The translations under genes and the position numbers were made by a program. This document shows, piece after piece, positions 1-8,588 of a DNA stretch of 37,818 bases. Origin of the DNA: Candidatus Pacearchaeota archaeon CG10_big_fil_rev_8_21_14_0_10_34_76 (lineage in GTDB: Archaea > Nanobdellota > Nanobdellia > Pacearchaeales > GW2011-AR1); assembly GCA_002763075.1 (NCBI GenBank), contig PFDB01000004.1, positions 24,084 through 61,901 on the forward strand, in the 5' to 3' direction. The notes beneath the pieces were generated by a model that made no database searches, had not been told where the DNA came from, and was given only the letters and a program-made list of their open reading frames with translations. The stretch's first letter is position 1. Each line of letters begins with the position of its first letter.

Positions 1-85
1 ATATACCTAATAGGTATATAACCTATTTAAACCTTTAGGTTATTGAGTATATATGATTAAGTATATATCAAAAGGTTTATAAATA
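1..85 (+). promoter_or_regulatory. Repeat-rich promoter of the restriction-modification operon
   Basis: A perfect 8-bp inverted repeat with a 3-base spacer (ATATACCT/AGGTATAT, 1-19) is followed by a 7-bp inverted repeat (TAACCTA at 19-25, TAGGTTA at 36-42) and by two direct copies of AGTATATAT (46-54 and 60-68). A TATA element, TTTATAAATA, lies at 76-85, centred about 25 bases before the ATG at 105, which predicts a leaderless transcript. The repeats just upstream of the TATA box are placed where an archaeal regulator could bind; operator function is inferred from position and symmetry only. Confidence 0.5.
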
Positions 86-104
86 AAAGAGATATTAATT
101 TCTT

Positions 105-287
105 ATGACTGGAAAAAAAGAGAATGAAGAATTTGGTTATGATGTTTTCATTAAGGGAAATAAATGTTATCGTTGCGAACACGAATGGACTCAAAGAGAA
201 GAAGATAAACCTCGTATCTGTCCAAAATGTAAAAGTCCTTATTGGGACAAACCCAAAACTAAATTTAACAAAGGAGAGAAAAAATGA
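105..287 (+). CDS. Small zinc-ribbon protein, first gene of R-M operon
   Basis: This 60-residue protein has two Cys pairs, CYRC and CPKC (residues about 23-26 and 39-42), followed by SPYWDKP. That pattern fits a rubredoxin/rubrerythrin-like zinc ribbon found in many small proteins of mobile elements and R-M loci. A TATA box 25 bases upstream supports the start. Its last codons overlap the methyltransferase start by 4 bases (ATGA), so the two are probably translationally coupled. Its role is unknown; binding DNA or controlling the R-M genes is plausible from the context but nothing in the sequence shows it. Confidence 0.75.
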   Translation: MTGKKENEEFGYDVFIKGNKCYRCEHEWTQREEDKPRICPKCKSPYWDKPKTKFNKGEKK

Positions 288-1321
288 AAACTGAGCATAA
301 AATAATCTTTGGAGATGCCAGAGATATGAAACAAATAAAAAATGAAAGTGTTGATTTAATGATAACTTCCCCGCCCTATCCGATGATTCAGATGTGGGAT
401 GAGATGTTTGGAGAACAAAATCCAGAAATCACAAAAGCATTAAAAGCAGAAGATGGAGAAAAAGCATTTGAATTAATGCACAAAGAATTAGATAAAGTAT
501 GGGATGAAACTTTTAGGGTTTTAAAAAATGGGGGAATTGCTTGTATAAATATTGGGGATGCAACGAGAACACTAAAAGATGTTTTTCAAATTTACACGAG
601 CCACGCAAGAATTTTAAATCATTGTTTAAAATTAGGTTTTCACGCTTTACCAGAAATTCTTTGGGTTAAGGAAACGAATAAACCAGATAAATTTATGGGT
701 TCTGGTATGTTGCCCGTTGGTGCTTATGTTACTTTAGAACACGAACATATTTTAATTTTAAGAAAAGATGGAAAAAGGATTTTTAAAAAAGAGGATGAAA
801 AAGAATTGAGAAGAAAAAGTGCTTTTTTCTGGGAAGAAAGAAACCTTTGGTTTTCCGATAAGTGGAAAGATATTAATGGAGTTATACAAGGATTAAATAA
901 TAAAGATTTAAGAGCAAGAAGTGGGGCATATCCTTTAGAATTGGTTTATAGATTAATCAATATGTTCTCTATTCAAGGGGATGTAGTTTTAGACCCTTAT
1001 TTAGGAACAGGAACGACTACAATCGGAGCCATTGTATCTGGAAGAAGTAGTATAGGTTTTGAGATAGATAAAAATTTTAAAGAAAGTGTTGAGGAAAGAA
1101 TAATTGAAACTTCTAAAGTAGTTAATGATATAACTAATAAAAGAATAGAAAATCATAAAGAATTTGTTAAAAAGAGGACAGAAGAAAAAGGGGAATTAAA
1201 ATATATTAGTGAAAATTATGGTTTTCCAGTTATGACAAGACAGGAATTAAAAATAAAATTACCTATCTTAAAATATTTTAACCAAAAAGAAGAGGGGATA
1301 TTTGAGGCAGGATTTGATTAA
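284..1321 (+). CDS. Site-specific DNA methyltransferase, N4-cytosine type, beta order
   Basis: This 345-residue protein transfers methyl from S-adenosylmethionine to DNA. The catalytic motif TSPPY (SPPY at residues 29-32) precedes the AdoMet-binding motif DPYLGTG (residues 237-243), the order of beta-class amino-methyltransferases. SPPY rather than DPPY is typical of enzymes making N4-methylcytosine. A Shine-Dalgarno-like AAGGAGAG stands about 7 bases before the ATG, fitting translation inside an operon. Its stop codon overlaps by two bases the stop of the convergent endonuclease gene. It should protect the host from that nuclease; CTAG is the expected target if the partner is an MjaI-type enzyme, which is an inference. 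Confidence 0.9.
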   Translation: MKTEHKIIFGDARDMKQIKNESVDLMITSPPYPMIQMWDEMFGEQNPEITKALKAEDGEKAFELMHKELDKVWDETFRVLKNGGIACINIGDATRTLKDVFQIYTSHARILNHCLKLGFHALPEILWVKETNKPDKFMGSGMLPVGAYVTLEHEHILILRKDGKRIFKKEDEKELRRKSAFFWEERNLWFSDKWKDINGVIQGLNNKDLRARSGAYPLELVYRLINMFSIQGDVVLDPYLGTGTTTIGAIVSGRSSIGFEIDKNFKESVEERIIETSKVVNDITNKRIENHKEFVKKRTEEKGELKYISENYGFPVMTRQELKIKLPILKYFNQKEEGIFEAGFD

Positions 1322-1902
1322 TTTTCTAATTCAGAAATATCCACATTAATACCATCTTTTTTCTTGTCATAGAAAATAAACTTCACTTCTATTTTCTCAC
1401 TTAACATATTTTTAGTTTTATATGTTATTGGCTTTATTGAAACTGGAACATCTCCAATAAATCCGTCTATTCCTTTGCTTTCTTCTTGAGGATTAGATAA
1501 TTTATAAGTTGTTTTCTTTAATTTGGCAACTCTCTTTAAAATTGCTTCTTGAAATTTTAAACCGATAAATGTTTTATCAATAACTAAGTCCTTAACCCAC
1601 TCTCTAACCATATTCTTATCAATTTGATTAATCGCTTTCTTTAATTCTTCAATCATAGGAAATATTTTATCTGTTGCGTTATCTATTGCCTTAGGTTGCT
1701 TCTGCAAATACCATTCTTTCCATTTAGAATACTCCTTATGAGGACATTCTTGTATAAGTTCTGATAGTTGCCCAACAACTTTTGGGCGCGTTCCTTGAGA
1801 GTTTTGATTAGCGAGATTAATTATTTGAGTTGTGTATTTTGGGAAGATTTTGGCTTCTCCAGAAATCTCTTTTATTAGCTCTGCATTTTTTATTTTAAAC
1901 AT
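1318..1902 (-). CDS. Type II restriction endonuclease, MjaI-like family
   Basis: This 194-residue protein is encoded convergently with the methyltransferase. The segment NLANQNSQGTRPKVVGQ (from about residue 28) is what I recognise from proteins annotated as MjaI-family restriction endonucleases, whose founding member cuts C^TAG. Near the C-terminus, GIDGFIGD followed by VSIK resembles a PD-(D/E)XK-type active site in variant form. A TATA-like element (1923-1931) lies about 25 bases before the ATG. The direct pairing with an N4C-type methyltransferase supports the R-M call. The family assignment comes from memory of the motif, and the recognition site is not proven. A different type II family is the main alternative. 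Confidence 0.7.
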   Translation of the reverse strand: MFKIKNAELIKEISGEAKIFPKYTTQIINLANQNSQGTRPKVVGQLSELIQECPHKEYSKWKEWYLQKQPKAIDNATDKIFPMIEELKKAINQIDKNMVREWVKDLVIDKTFIGLKFQEAILKRVAKLKKTTYKLSNPQEESKGIDGFIGDVPVSIKPITYKTKNMLSEKIEVKFIFYDKKKDGINVDISELEN

Positions 1903-2005
1903 AAAAATAATATGTTTTGGAAACTTAAAAACTTATCCACCAACCTTTAAGGTAACAATGTATAATCATAGCAATGTTTATAAACTCAATTCAATGAAGT
2001 GCATT

Positions 2006-2242
2006 ATGGCTAACGGAATTGAGAGACCACTTGACTTACTAAATTCGTCAAAAGGCAAAGAAGTTATTGTTCAGTTAAAGAACGATAAGCAGTTTGTAGG
2101 AGTTCTACAGGCATTTGATATCCATATCAATGTTGTGTTGGACAATACAAAGGAAATGCAGAATGGCGAGGTTAGAAAGAATTTGGGCCTTACTTTTTTG
2201 AGAGGGGATACAATAATATTTATCTCTCCTTCTTCAACTTAA
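2006..2242 (+). CDS. Archaeal Sm-like (LSm) RNA-binding protein
   Basis: This 78-residue protein has the two Sm motifs. Sm1 runs from GKEVIVQLKND to HINVVLDN, and Sm2 is FLRGDTIIFISP near the C-terminus. Archaeal Sm proteins form homomeric rings that bind U-rich RNA. The frame is open upstream to about 1832, but ATG 2006 is chosen because TTTATAAA at 1977-1984 lies about 25 bases before it and because the family usually starts just before the first Sm strand (here MANGIERPLDLL). It converges with the RNase Z gene, 5 bases away. The function is well supported by both motifs; the RNA partners are unknown. Confidence 0.92.
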   Translation: MANGIERPLDLLNSSKGKEVIVQLKNDKQFVGVLQAFDIHINVVLDNTKEMQNGEVRKNLGLTFLRGDTIIFISPSST

Positions 2243-2247
2243 GGATT

Positions 2248-3159
2248 TTAAATTTGAATTTTGTCAAAATCTTTTGCAATAAGAGTATTCTTAAAGATAT
2301 TTTTCGCTTCATCTAATAGTGGTTTTGGATCATGTTCATATCTTTCTGAGAGGTGGGTTAAGATGAGAGTTTTTACTTTTGATTTTTTTGCTAATGTCGC
2401 AGCATCTTTTGATGTCAAATGATTATGTTCCTTTGCTAGTTTTTCTCCCTCAGGAGAGTTTGCTAAAAATGTAGACTCACAAATCAAGATATCCGAGTTC
2501 TTTGATATTTTAAGAGCATTTGGATTCATCAATGTGTCTAAGACTAATGAAATCTTCTTGCCTTTTTCCATATATGTTAGAGATTTTGCCTTAATTTTTT
2601 TGCCTTCATGGATTATGTCTTTGCCTTGTGCTAATTTACTTATCAGGGGGGAGTTTGGAAGTTTTAGCTTTTTTAATTTTGATTTGTCCAATCTTAATTT
2701 ATCTGGGACAATGAATGAATAAGCATTTGTGGCAATTCCATGTGACATCGGGTGTGATTCTATTGAGAAACCATTTTCCTTAACTATTGTTCCTGAAGAA
2801 ACTTCATGTATCTGGATGGAAATATTGAATTTTCCATACACTTTTTCAAGCAGAGCTATTTTTTCCTTTGTATTCTTTGGGCCATAAATATGTAATGTCT
2901 TAGAATATTCTGACATCTCCAGACTTTCTAAAAGTCCTGGAAGACCGAGAACATGATCTCCATGCCAGTGAGTAAGGAAAATTCTAGTTAATTTGCAAGG
3001 ATTTTCTTTGGCTATCTTGAATTGTCTTTGGATGCCTTCTCCGCAATCAAAGAGTATGTTCTCTGCAGCATAACTAATCAATATTCCTGTGTGATTTCTT
3101 TTAGCAGAGGGCTTTGCTCCACTTGTTCCAAGAAAAGTGATATTTATTTTTTCTGCCAT
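2248..3159 (-). CDS. rnz: Ribonuclease Z (tRNA 3'-processing endonuclease)
   Basis: This 303-residue metallo-beta-lactamase-fold enzyme cleaves tRNA precursors after the discriminator base. Visible motifs are LFDCGEG, the zinc-binding THWHGDH (His64, His66, Asp68, His69), a later His in PMSHG, an Asp in LVLDT, ICESTF, EHNHLTSKDAA and a final LILTHLSERY. The length fits short-form (ElaC-type) RNase Z. The promoter element TTTAAATAA at about 3181-3189 is 25 bases from the ATG. The tRNA genes in this window do not encode CCA, which agrees with a need for this enzyme followed by CCA addition. Confidence 0.93.
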   Translation of the reverse strand: MAEKINITFLGTSGAKPSAKRNHTGILISYAAENILFDCGEGIQRQFKIAKENPCKLTRIFLTHWHGDHVLGLPGLLESLEMSEYSKTLHIYGPKNTKEKIALLEKVYGKFNISIQIHEVSSGTIVKENGFSIESHPMSHGIATNAYSFIVPDKLRLDKSKLKKLKLPNSPLISKLAQGKDIIHEGKKIKAKSLTYMEKGKKISLVLDTLMNPNALKISKNSDILICESTFLANSPEGEKLAKEHNHLTSKDAATLAKKSKVKTLILTHLSERYEHDPKPLLDEAKNIFKNTLIAKDFDKIQI

Positions 3160-3240
3160 TTTTAGAGTAAGTTTGAGATGTTTAAATAAGTGTTGCTAAA
3201 TTTGAGCAAACTTTATAATGCATAACTGATATAGGATAGA

Positions 3241-4035
3241 ATGGGAAAAAGGAAGGTGATTCAGTTTTTTGTTTTATTGTTAGTCTTTGGTACTTTGTTG
3301 GCAATAATCCAATATAATCATTTCGGATCCTTTCCTGGAATAACGGGATTTAGCATTTCTGAAAAATATTCGGAAGTAGATGTATCGAATGGAATCTATA
3401 AGGGATTAATTTTTAATTCTGGAAAAATTATTTTTGAAGAAGGGTATTCTAAGGGAGAGTTTACTAGCGGGACAGAAGATATTGGGAGAATAGTTAGACT
3501 AAAAGAAATAGAATTAATGGGGGAGTTTCCTGAAAGAGTTAGAATGTATAAGGTTGAAAATTCTGTAGAAGTTTTAAGTTCTGATAATGATGGAGAGAGT
3601 TGGAGTCTAGTTCAAGATTCTGAAATAGTTCAAAGAGTATTGGGTGCTAGAACAAGAAGTCAATTGGTGGAAAAGATGGAATTTTCAATAAAAGTTTATG
3701 TTAGGGCTTGTGAGAAAATTGAATGTCAAAATGAATTTATTGAAGTTGATGATTTAACTGAGATAAACCTCAATGGAAGATATTTTCAGTATAAATTAGA
3801 AGTTTCAGGTAAAGAGGTTTCTATTGAAGGATTGAATGTAGTTTATCAGTTCCTTGAAGATGGAAAAGGCAATTCAGAAGAAAAATCTATTGATAACGGA
3901 GGAGAGATTGGAAAGGAGGCTAATGAAATTCAGTCTAATGAAGAACAAGAAGATAAGGATGGTTTTGAAACAGATGAGTTAAATTTTTCAGAAGAGTCAA
4001 AAACAAATTCTTCTTTAGGGGTGATCAATGCTTAA
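3241..4035 (+). CDS. Membrane-anchored surface protein with acidic C-terminus
   Basis: This 264-residue protein is of unrecognised family. It has one N-terminal hydrophobic segment (residues about 8-25), then the sequence ITGFSIS (34-40), an extracytoplasmic-looking domain to about residue 205, and a tail rich in Glu, Asp, Ser and Asn. CTTTATAATG at 3211-3220 is correctly placed as a TATA box for the ATG. Its 3' end overlaps the start of the large surface-protein gene by 8 bases, so the two form an operon and may act together in the envelope. A short ITG motif next to the membrane is shared with the neighbour. No enzyme motif was seen. Confidence 0.8.
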   Translation: MGKRKVIQFFVLLLVFGTLLAIIQYNHFGSFPGITGFSISEKYSEVDVSNGIYKGLIFNSGKIIFEEGYSKGEFTSGTEDIGRIVRLKEIELMGEFPERVRMYKVENSVEVLSSDNDGESWSLVQDSEIVQRVLGARTRSQLVEKMEFSIKVYVRACEKIECQNEFIEVDDLTEINLNGRYFQYKLEVSGKEVSIEGLNVVYQFLEDGKGNSEEKSIDNGGEIGKEANEIQSNEEQEDKDGFETDELNFSEESKTNSSLGVINA

Positions 4036-7000
4036 GGCAAGACTGATTTTTATTTTTTTAGGCATTTTATTAGTTGCTTGGGTTTCGGCTGCAGGTTTTC
4101 AGGATAGTTCTCAGGATGATTTTAATTTGGGAACTTATGATAACACCCATTATGATTTGCCAGGGAGTTTTGTAAGTTTGAACATTTCAGATAATTTGTT
4201 GATGGGAAGTTTTTTGAGTAGGGTTTTTGATGCGGGTGGCGTGGCTAATTGGGATAATATTACATTGGGACTTGGGACTTGTTATGGATGTGAATTGCCC
4301 AACAATCAGGAAAGTGAGTCTAATTATTTTAGAGATAATGTTTCAATGAGTAGTAATGTGCTTTTAATCCATCTAAATGAAAATTCTAATACAATAGTGG
4401 ATTATTCGGGCCAAGCTAATCATGGTGCAGGATTTGGAGGTGTTTCCTATGGAAATCCGGGCAGGTTTAATACATCTTTTGATTTCGATGGGAATAATGA
4501 TAGGGGTGATTTCGGTGATAAAACTGATTTTAATTCATTGAATGAAATCACAATTGAATCATGGGTAAATCCAAACAGGTATGATAACTTTGCAGGAAAT
4601 AATTTCCCCTCCATTGTTGACAAGAGATTTGATATGCAATATTCAATGTATTTCAATGTTTATGGTAATGTTGTTGTTGATTTAGAGACAAGCAATGGAC
4701 ATTTTGATTTGATCGGGAATAATAGCCAAGAAACTTCTCAATGGCACCATGTTGCATTTACCTATGATGGAAATGAGTTGAGGTTGTATGTTGATGGTAT
4801 TCTTGAAAATGCAACTGCTGCAAGTGGAATTCCTAGCTCTAATTCAAAAAATCTTCTTATTGGGGCCGGATGGGCTGGAAACTTAAGGTCTTATTATTTT
4901 GATGGAAGAATAGATGAGGTTGCATTATATCAAAGAGCTTTGTCTGCTAATGAAATATATGCAAGATATCAAAGGGGAGTGGCGAGTATTGATTTGAATG
5001 TTAGAAGTTGTGATGATCCAAATTGTTTTGGAGAAAGTTTCGTTGATTTTGGGGAAGAAGCCTTCCAGGACATCTCTGTTATTGATAATAGATATTTTCA
5101 ATATCTTTTTAATTTCACAAATGAGAATAACTTTACCAGCCCTGAATTGTATTTTTTTGAGGTAGAGTATGAGGTTCAAAACTCTGCTCCAAATGTTTCA
5201 TTGCTTTATCCAGAAAATTCTAGTTATGGGCAAGTTGTTAGCGAATTAAACTATTCTGTTAGTGATAGTGATGGAAATCTGGATTCTTGTTGGTATAGTC
5301 TGGATGGAGGAGTTACAAATATTAGCATCAATTGTGGTGAGAATGTTTCTGGAATAAGCTCTAATGAGGGAGCAAATTATTGGAACATTTGGGTGAATGA
5401 TAGTATTGGAGAGAAATCTTTTGACGATGTTGTTTTTTTTGTAGATTCTTTGGCTCCAGAGGTTGTAATAACCAATCCCGGAAATTTAACTTATGGAGAT
5501 TTTCCAATTGACTTTAATGTTTCGTTGAACGAAGTTGGAAATGTTGAGTTTAGCTTGGATGGAGGAGTTACAAATATTAGTATGGAAAGTAGTGATGGAA
5601 TAAACTTTGGATATTCTCAGGGTTCTCTTCCTGATGGAAGTTATCTTCTTGAAGTTTATGCACTAGATAGTTTTTCAAATTTGAATAACACTGAAATGAT
5701 TACTTTTTCTATATCTACCGATATTGAACCTCCTTTGTTTTCTAATTTTACTAGTAATGTGCCAAGTGGAAGTTCTTATTCTTATGGACAGAAATATGAG
5801 TTTAATGTCAGTGTCAGTGATAGTGAGGGTGTTAACGAAGTTGGAATAGAATTTGACGGGGTTAATTATAGTGTTTCAGAGGTCGGAGGAGTGTATAGGA
5901 TAGAATTTGATGGACTTTCTGCTGGAAATTATAACTATTATTGGTGGGCTAGTGATGTTAATGGTAATTTGAATTCAAGTAGTTTGATCTCTTATACTGT
6001 TAACAAGGCTTTGATTTCAGGAATTGTTTCTGGAAGTAACCCTATATTTTATGGAACTTCTGGAGATGTTGAAGGTACTGAAACAAATGGGGGTGATGGA
6101 GATGTTTTGTATAGTTTATTTAGGGAAGAGACGTTGGTGAGTAATCCAGATGTGGTTGTTTTGTCTGCTGGAAATTATTCTTATGATTATAATGCTAGTT
6201 CTGGAGAAAATTATAGTGCTAATCCTTTGCTCTCTGAATTTTTGCTCAATGTTGAAAGGGGAGCAAGTGAGGTTAACTTAACTCTTAATGGGGCTGAAGG
6301 CAATATTACAATTAATGAGAGTAGTTCAGTTTTGTTGACGGGAGAACTAATTAACGGAGATCCTGAATCTCTATTAGGACTTTATATTGATGAGAATCTC
6401 ATAAACCAAACTTCTTCGGAAGTTAGTGGTTTTGTTGTTTTTAATAGCATTGGTATTCATAATGTAAGTGTTATCTATGAAGAAAGTGAAAATTATAGTG
6501 CTAGTAGAGAGAGTTATTTTGTAGAGGTTATTGAGCAAAATAATAGGGCTCCTAATGTGTTTTTGGAAGCTCCCTTTAATAATACTAATCTTACCACGCG
6601 AAATGTGGAGTTGAACTTTAGTGTTTTCGATTCAGATGGAAACAATCTTAGTGTTTTTGTTTATGGAGATAATTTCCATTTGGAAAGCTTCTTTGAAGTC
6701 GAAAATGGAACTTCTGTGAGTTATAATTGGGAAAATATTAGTGATGGATTACATGTTTGGAAAGTCATTGCGTTTGATGGACAATATAATTCTTCTGAAG
6801 AAGGCCTACAATTTTTTGTTAATGATAGTATAAGTTATCCAGAGATAAATTTAAGTTATCCTAGTTATTCTTCTACATATGGAGATAATAGTTCAGTTCC
6901 ATTGAATTTTACCCTTAATTTCTATGAGGGCGTTATGTGTAAATATAGTTTGGATTTTGGATTAACTAATACTAGCTTGCCAAACTGTCAAAATACTCAG

Positions 7001-8548
7001 TTTTCTGTTGGCTCTGATGGAGGCTATAATCTTACCCTTTATGCTATTGAGGGTTATGCAGGTTTGGAAAGTCTTTATAGCGTGTTGTTCTTTGTAAGAG
7101 ACGCTAAGCCGAATATTCATTTAATTTCTCCCCAAACAGATTATTATTCAAATTCTAGTGAAATGACATTAGATTATATTCCTAGCTCTGATTTTATCAT
7201 TAACAGATGTGAGTTGTGGAGCGATGTCGAGGGAAGTTTCGGGTTGGATGAATCTGACCTTAGCATTAATTCGGGAGAGCTGAATAATTTTAATCTCACT
7301 AATCTAACAGAGGGAAGTTATATCTGGGCTGTTGGTTGTTTGGATGATGATGGAAATTACGCTCTGAGTGGCAATAGATCTTTGCATATAGATTATACTC
7401 CTCCAAATGTTAGTATTTTTGAACCAAATGGTTCTTACGATGGTGAGACTGTACCATTGACCTTTGAAGTTAATGATTCTAGTCCTATTGATTCATGTGC
7501 TTATAATTTGACTTATCTAACGAATGGTCAAAATTTGAATGTGTACATAGTTACTGCATGTCAAAATACACAGATTACTGTCCAGGGTGATGGAGATTAT
7601 AATTTAGATCTTTCTGCATTTGATGCGGCAAGTAATGAAGGAAAGAGCGATACTAGTTTTAGTGTGGCTTCCTCAGGCTCTTCTGGAGGTGGAGGCGGAG
7701 GAGGCGGAGGAGGCGGAGGAGGCGGAGGATCTGGCATTACTTCTCCTGGAGAACCTGCTCTAACCTATGCAGGATTTCCCGAGTTAACCTTGAAGAAGGG
7801 TAGGAGTACTATAGTAAGTTTTAGCGTTTTGAACTCTGGAACTTTATTTTTAAATAATTGTAAAATGATCCCAAGAGGAGCATTTTCAGATTTGATAGCT
7901 AGCAGCCAGGTAGAGGATTTGGCATTGGGACAGAAGGTGGACTTTGTGTTTGAGCTTGCAATTCCTCAACTTTTTGATGCTGGAACTTATGATATTGGGA
8001 TTGATGTAGTGTGTGAAGAGACAAGTGTGAATGTACCTCTAAAAGTGATTGTATTGCCAAGTAATTTTGATTTTAAAATCTTGAACACAGAAAGAGATGG
8101 GACTAAATTTCTGACAGAATATATCCTTGAAGAACTTACAGGCATAGACCAAAATATTGAGATGAGCTATTATTTGAGCACCCTTGATGGAAAGAACATT
8201 GTGGAGGGAAATGAAAGCATATTTCTTGCTGCGGGATCTTCTGAAACAAAAATATTAGAATTTGAACTTCCACAAAATGCATTTGGAGAACATAGATTGC
8301 ATATACATATGGAGTCAGATTCAGATTCTTATGATGTTGTACAGAGGGTTGTATTATCTTCAAGAGGGTTGACTGGATTGGCTATTTCAGATGCCAATGC
8401 AAGAACTCTCAGAATGGTTGGAATAATTCTATTTGCGTTGGTTTTACTGTTCTTTGCTGTAAAGTTCCTATACAAGCATAATAAGAGGATTGGCAGGTCT
8501 CATCATCAAAAAGGAAGGGGATTTATCAAAATAGATTTAAAAAGCTAA
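4028..8548 (+). CDS. Giant cell-surface protein: LamG, Ig-like repeats, Gly linker, C-terminal anchor
   Basis: This 1506-residue protein begins with a signal peptide (hydrophobic residues about 5-21, ending VSAAG). A LamG/concanavalin-A-like domain covers about 170-316 (ESWVNP, WHHVAFTYDG, LRLYVDG, GRIDEVALYQRAL). About 340-1200 is a chain of Ig/cadherin-like modules with repeated phrases such as NSAPNVSLLYPEN and SLDGGVTNIS, and many N-x-S/T sequons. A run of 15 glycines (1220-1234) links to a CARDB-like domain. LTGLAIS (1448-1454) precedes one transmembrane helix (about 1463-1484) and a basic cytoplasmic tail. A GGGGTGATC Shine-Dalgarno-like match precedes the ATG. It is probably an adhesin or envelope protein; no catalytic motif was seen. 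Confidence 0.88.
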   Translation: MLKARLIFIFLGILLVAWVSAAGFQDSSQDDFNLGTYDNTHYDLPGSFVSLNISDNLLMGSFLSRVFDAGGVANWDNITLGLGTCYGCELPNNQESESNYFRDNVSMSSNVLLIHLNENSNTIVDYSGQANHGAGFGGVSYGNPGRFNTSFDFDGNNDRGDFGDKTDFNSLNEITIESWVNPNRYDNFAGNNFPSIVDKRFDMQYSMYFNVYGNVVVDLETSNGHFDLIGNNSQETSQWHHVAFTYDGNELRLYVDGILENATAASGIPSSNSKNLLIGAGWAGNLRSYYFDGRIDEVALYQRALSANEIYARYQRGVASIDLNVRSCDDPNCFGESFVDFGEEAFQDISVIDNRYFQYLFNFTNENNFTSPELYFFEVEYEVQNSAPNVSLLYPENSSYGQVVSELNYSVSDSDGNLDSCWYSLDGGVTNISINCGENVSGISSNEGANYWNIWVNDSIGEKSFDDVVFFVDSLAPEVVITNPGNLTYGDFPIDFNVSLNEVGNVEFSLDGGVTNISMESSDGINFGYSQGSLPDGSYLLEVYALDSFSNLNNTEMITFSISTDIEPPLFSNFTSNVPSGSSYSYGQKYEFNVSVSDSEGVNEVGIEFDGVNYSVSEVGGVYRIEFDGLSAGNYNYYWWASDVNGNLNSSSLISYTVNKALISGIVSGSNPIFYGTSGDVEGTETNGGDGDVLYSLFREETLVSNPDVVVLSAGNYSYDYNASSGENYSANPLLSEFLLNVERGASEVNLTLNGAEGNITINESSSVLLTGELINGDPESLLGLYIDENLINQTSSEVSGFVVFNSIGIHNVSVIYEESENYSASRESYFVEVIEQNNRAPNVFLEAPFNNTNLTTRNVELNFSVFDSDGNNLSVFVYGDNFHLESFFEVENGTSVSYNWENISDGLHVWKVIAFDGQYNSSEEGLQFFVNDSISYPEINLSYPSYSSTYGDNSSVPLNFTLNFYEGVMCKYSLDFGLTNTSLPNCQNTQFSVGSDGGYNLTLYAIEGYAGLESLYSVLFFVRDAKPNIHLISPQTDYYSNSSEMTLDYIPSSDFIINRCELWSDVEGSFGLDESDLSINSGELNNFNLTNLTEGSYIWAVGCLDDDGNYALSGNRSLHIDYTPPNVSIFEPNGSYDGETVPLTFEVNDSSPIDSCAYNLTYLTNGQNLNVYIVTACQNTQITVQGDGDYNLDLSAFDAASNEGKSDTSFSVASSGSSGGGGGGGGGGGGGGGSGITSPGEPALTYAGFPELTLKKGRSTIVSFSVLNSGTLFLNNCKMIPRGAFSDLIASSQVEDLALGQKVDFVFELAIPQLFDAGTYDIGIDVVCEETSVNVPLKVIVLPSNFDFKILNTERDGTKFLTEYILEELTGIDQNIEMSYYLSTLDGKNIVEGNESIFLAAGSSETKILEFELPQNAFGEHRLHIHMESDSDSYDVVQRVVLSSRGLTGLAISDANARTLRMVGIILFALVLLFFAVKFLYKHNKRIGRSHHQKGRGFIKIDLKS
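5301..5325 (+). repeat. First copy of 25-bp direct repeat in surface gene
   Basis: The 25 bases at 5301-5325 recur identically at 5556-5580, exactly 255 bases (85 codons) downstream in the same frame. Both encode SLDGGVTNIS. This marks recent duplication or gene conversion between adjacent Ig-like modules. Confidence 0.85.
5556..5580 (+). repeat. Second copy of 25-bp direct repeat in surface gene
   Basis: This is identical to 5301-5325. The in-frame spacing of 85 codons is about one Ig-like module, so recombination between the copies would remove or add a whole module without a frameshift. Confidence 0.85.
7685..7729 (+). repeat. GC-rich 9-bp tandem repeat encoding polyglycine
   Basis: GGA GGT GGA GGC GGA is followed by a tandem GGA/GGC pattern with the unit GGCGGAGGA, encoding 15 consecutive glycines. 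It is the most GC-rich stretch in an otherwise AT-rich gene. Slippage in 9-bp steps would keep the frame and only change linker length between the Ig-like region and the C-terminal domain. Confidence 0.9.
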
Positions 8549-8588
8549 GTAATAACTTTTAAATACGGATTTCTTTTGTTTTAATTAG

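Noticed and set aside
1832-2005. Upstream extension of the Sm-like protein frame by 58 codons
   Set aside because: It would run through the endonuclease promoter region and into the antisense of that gene; the TATA box at 1977-1984 and the family start support ATG 2006.
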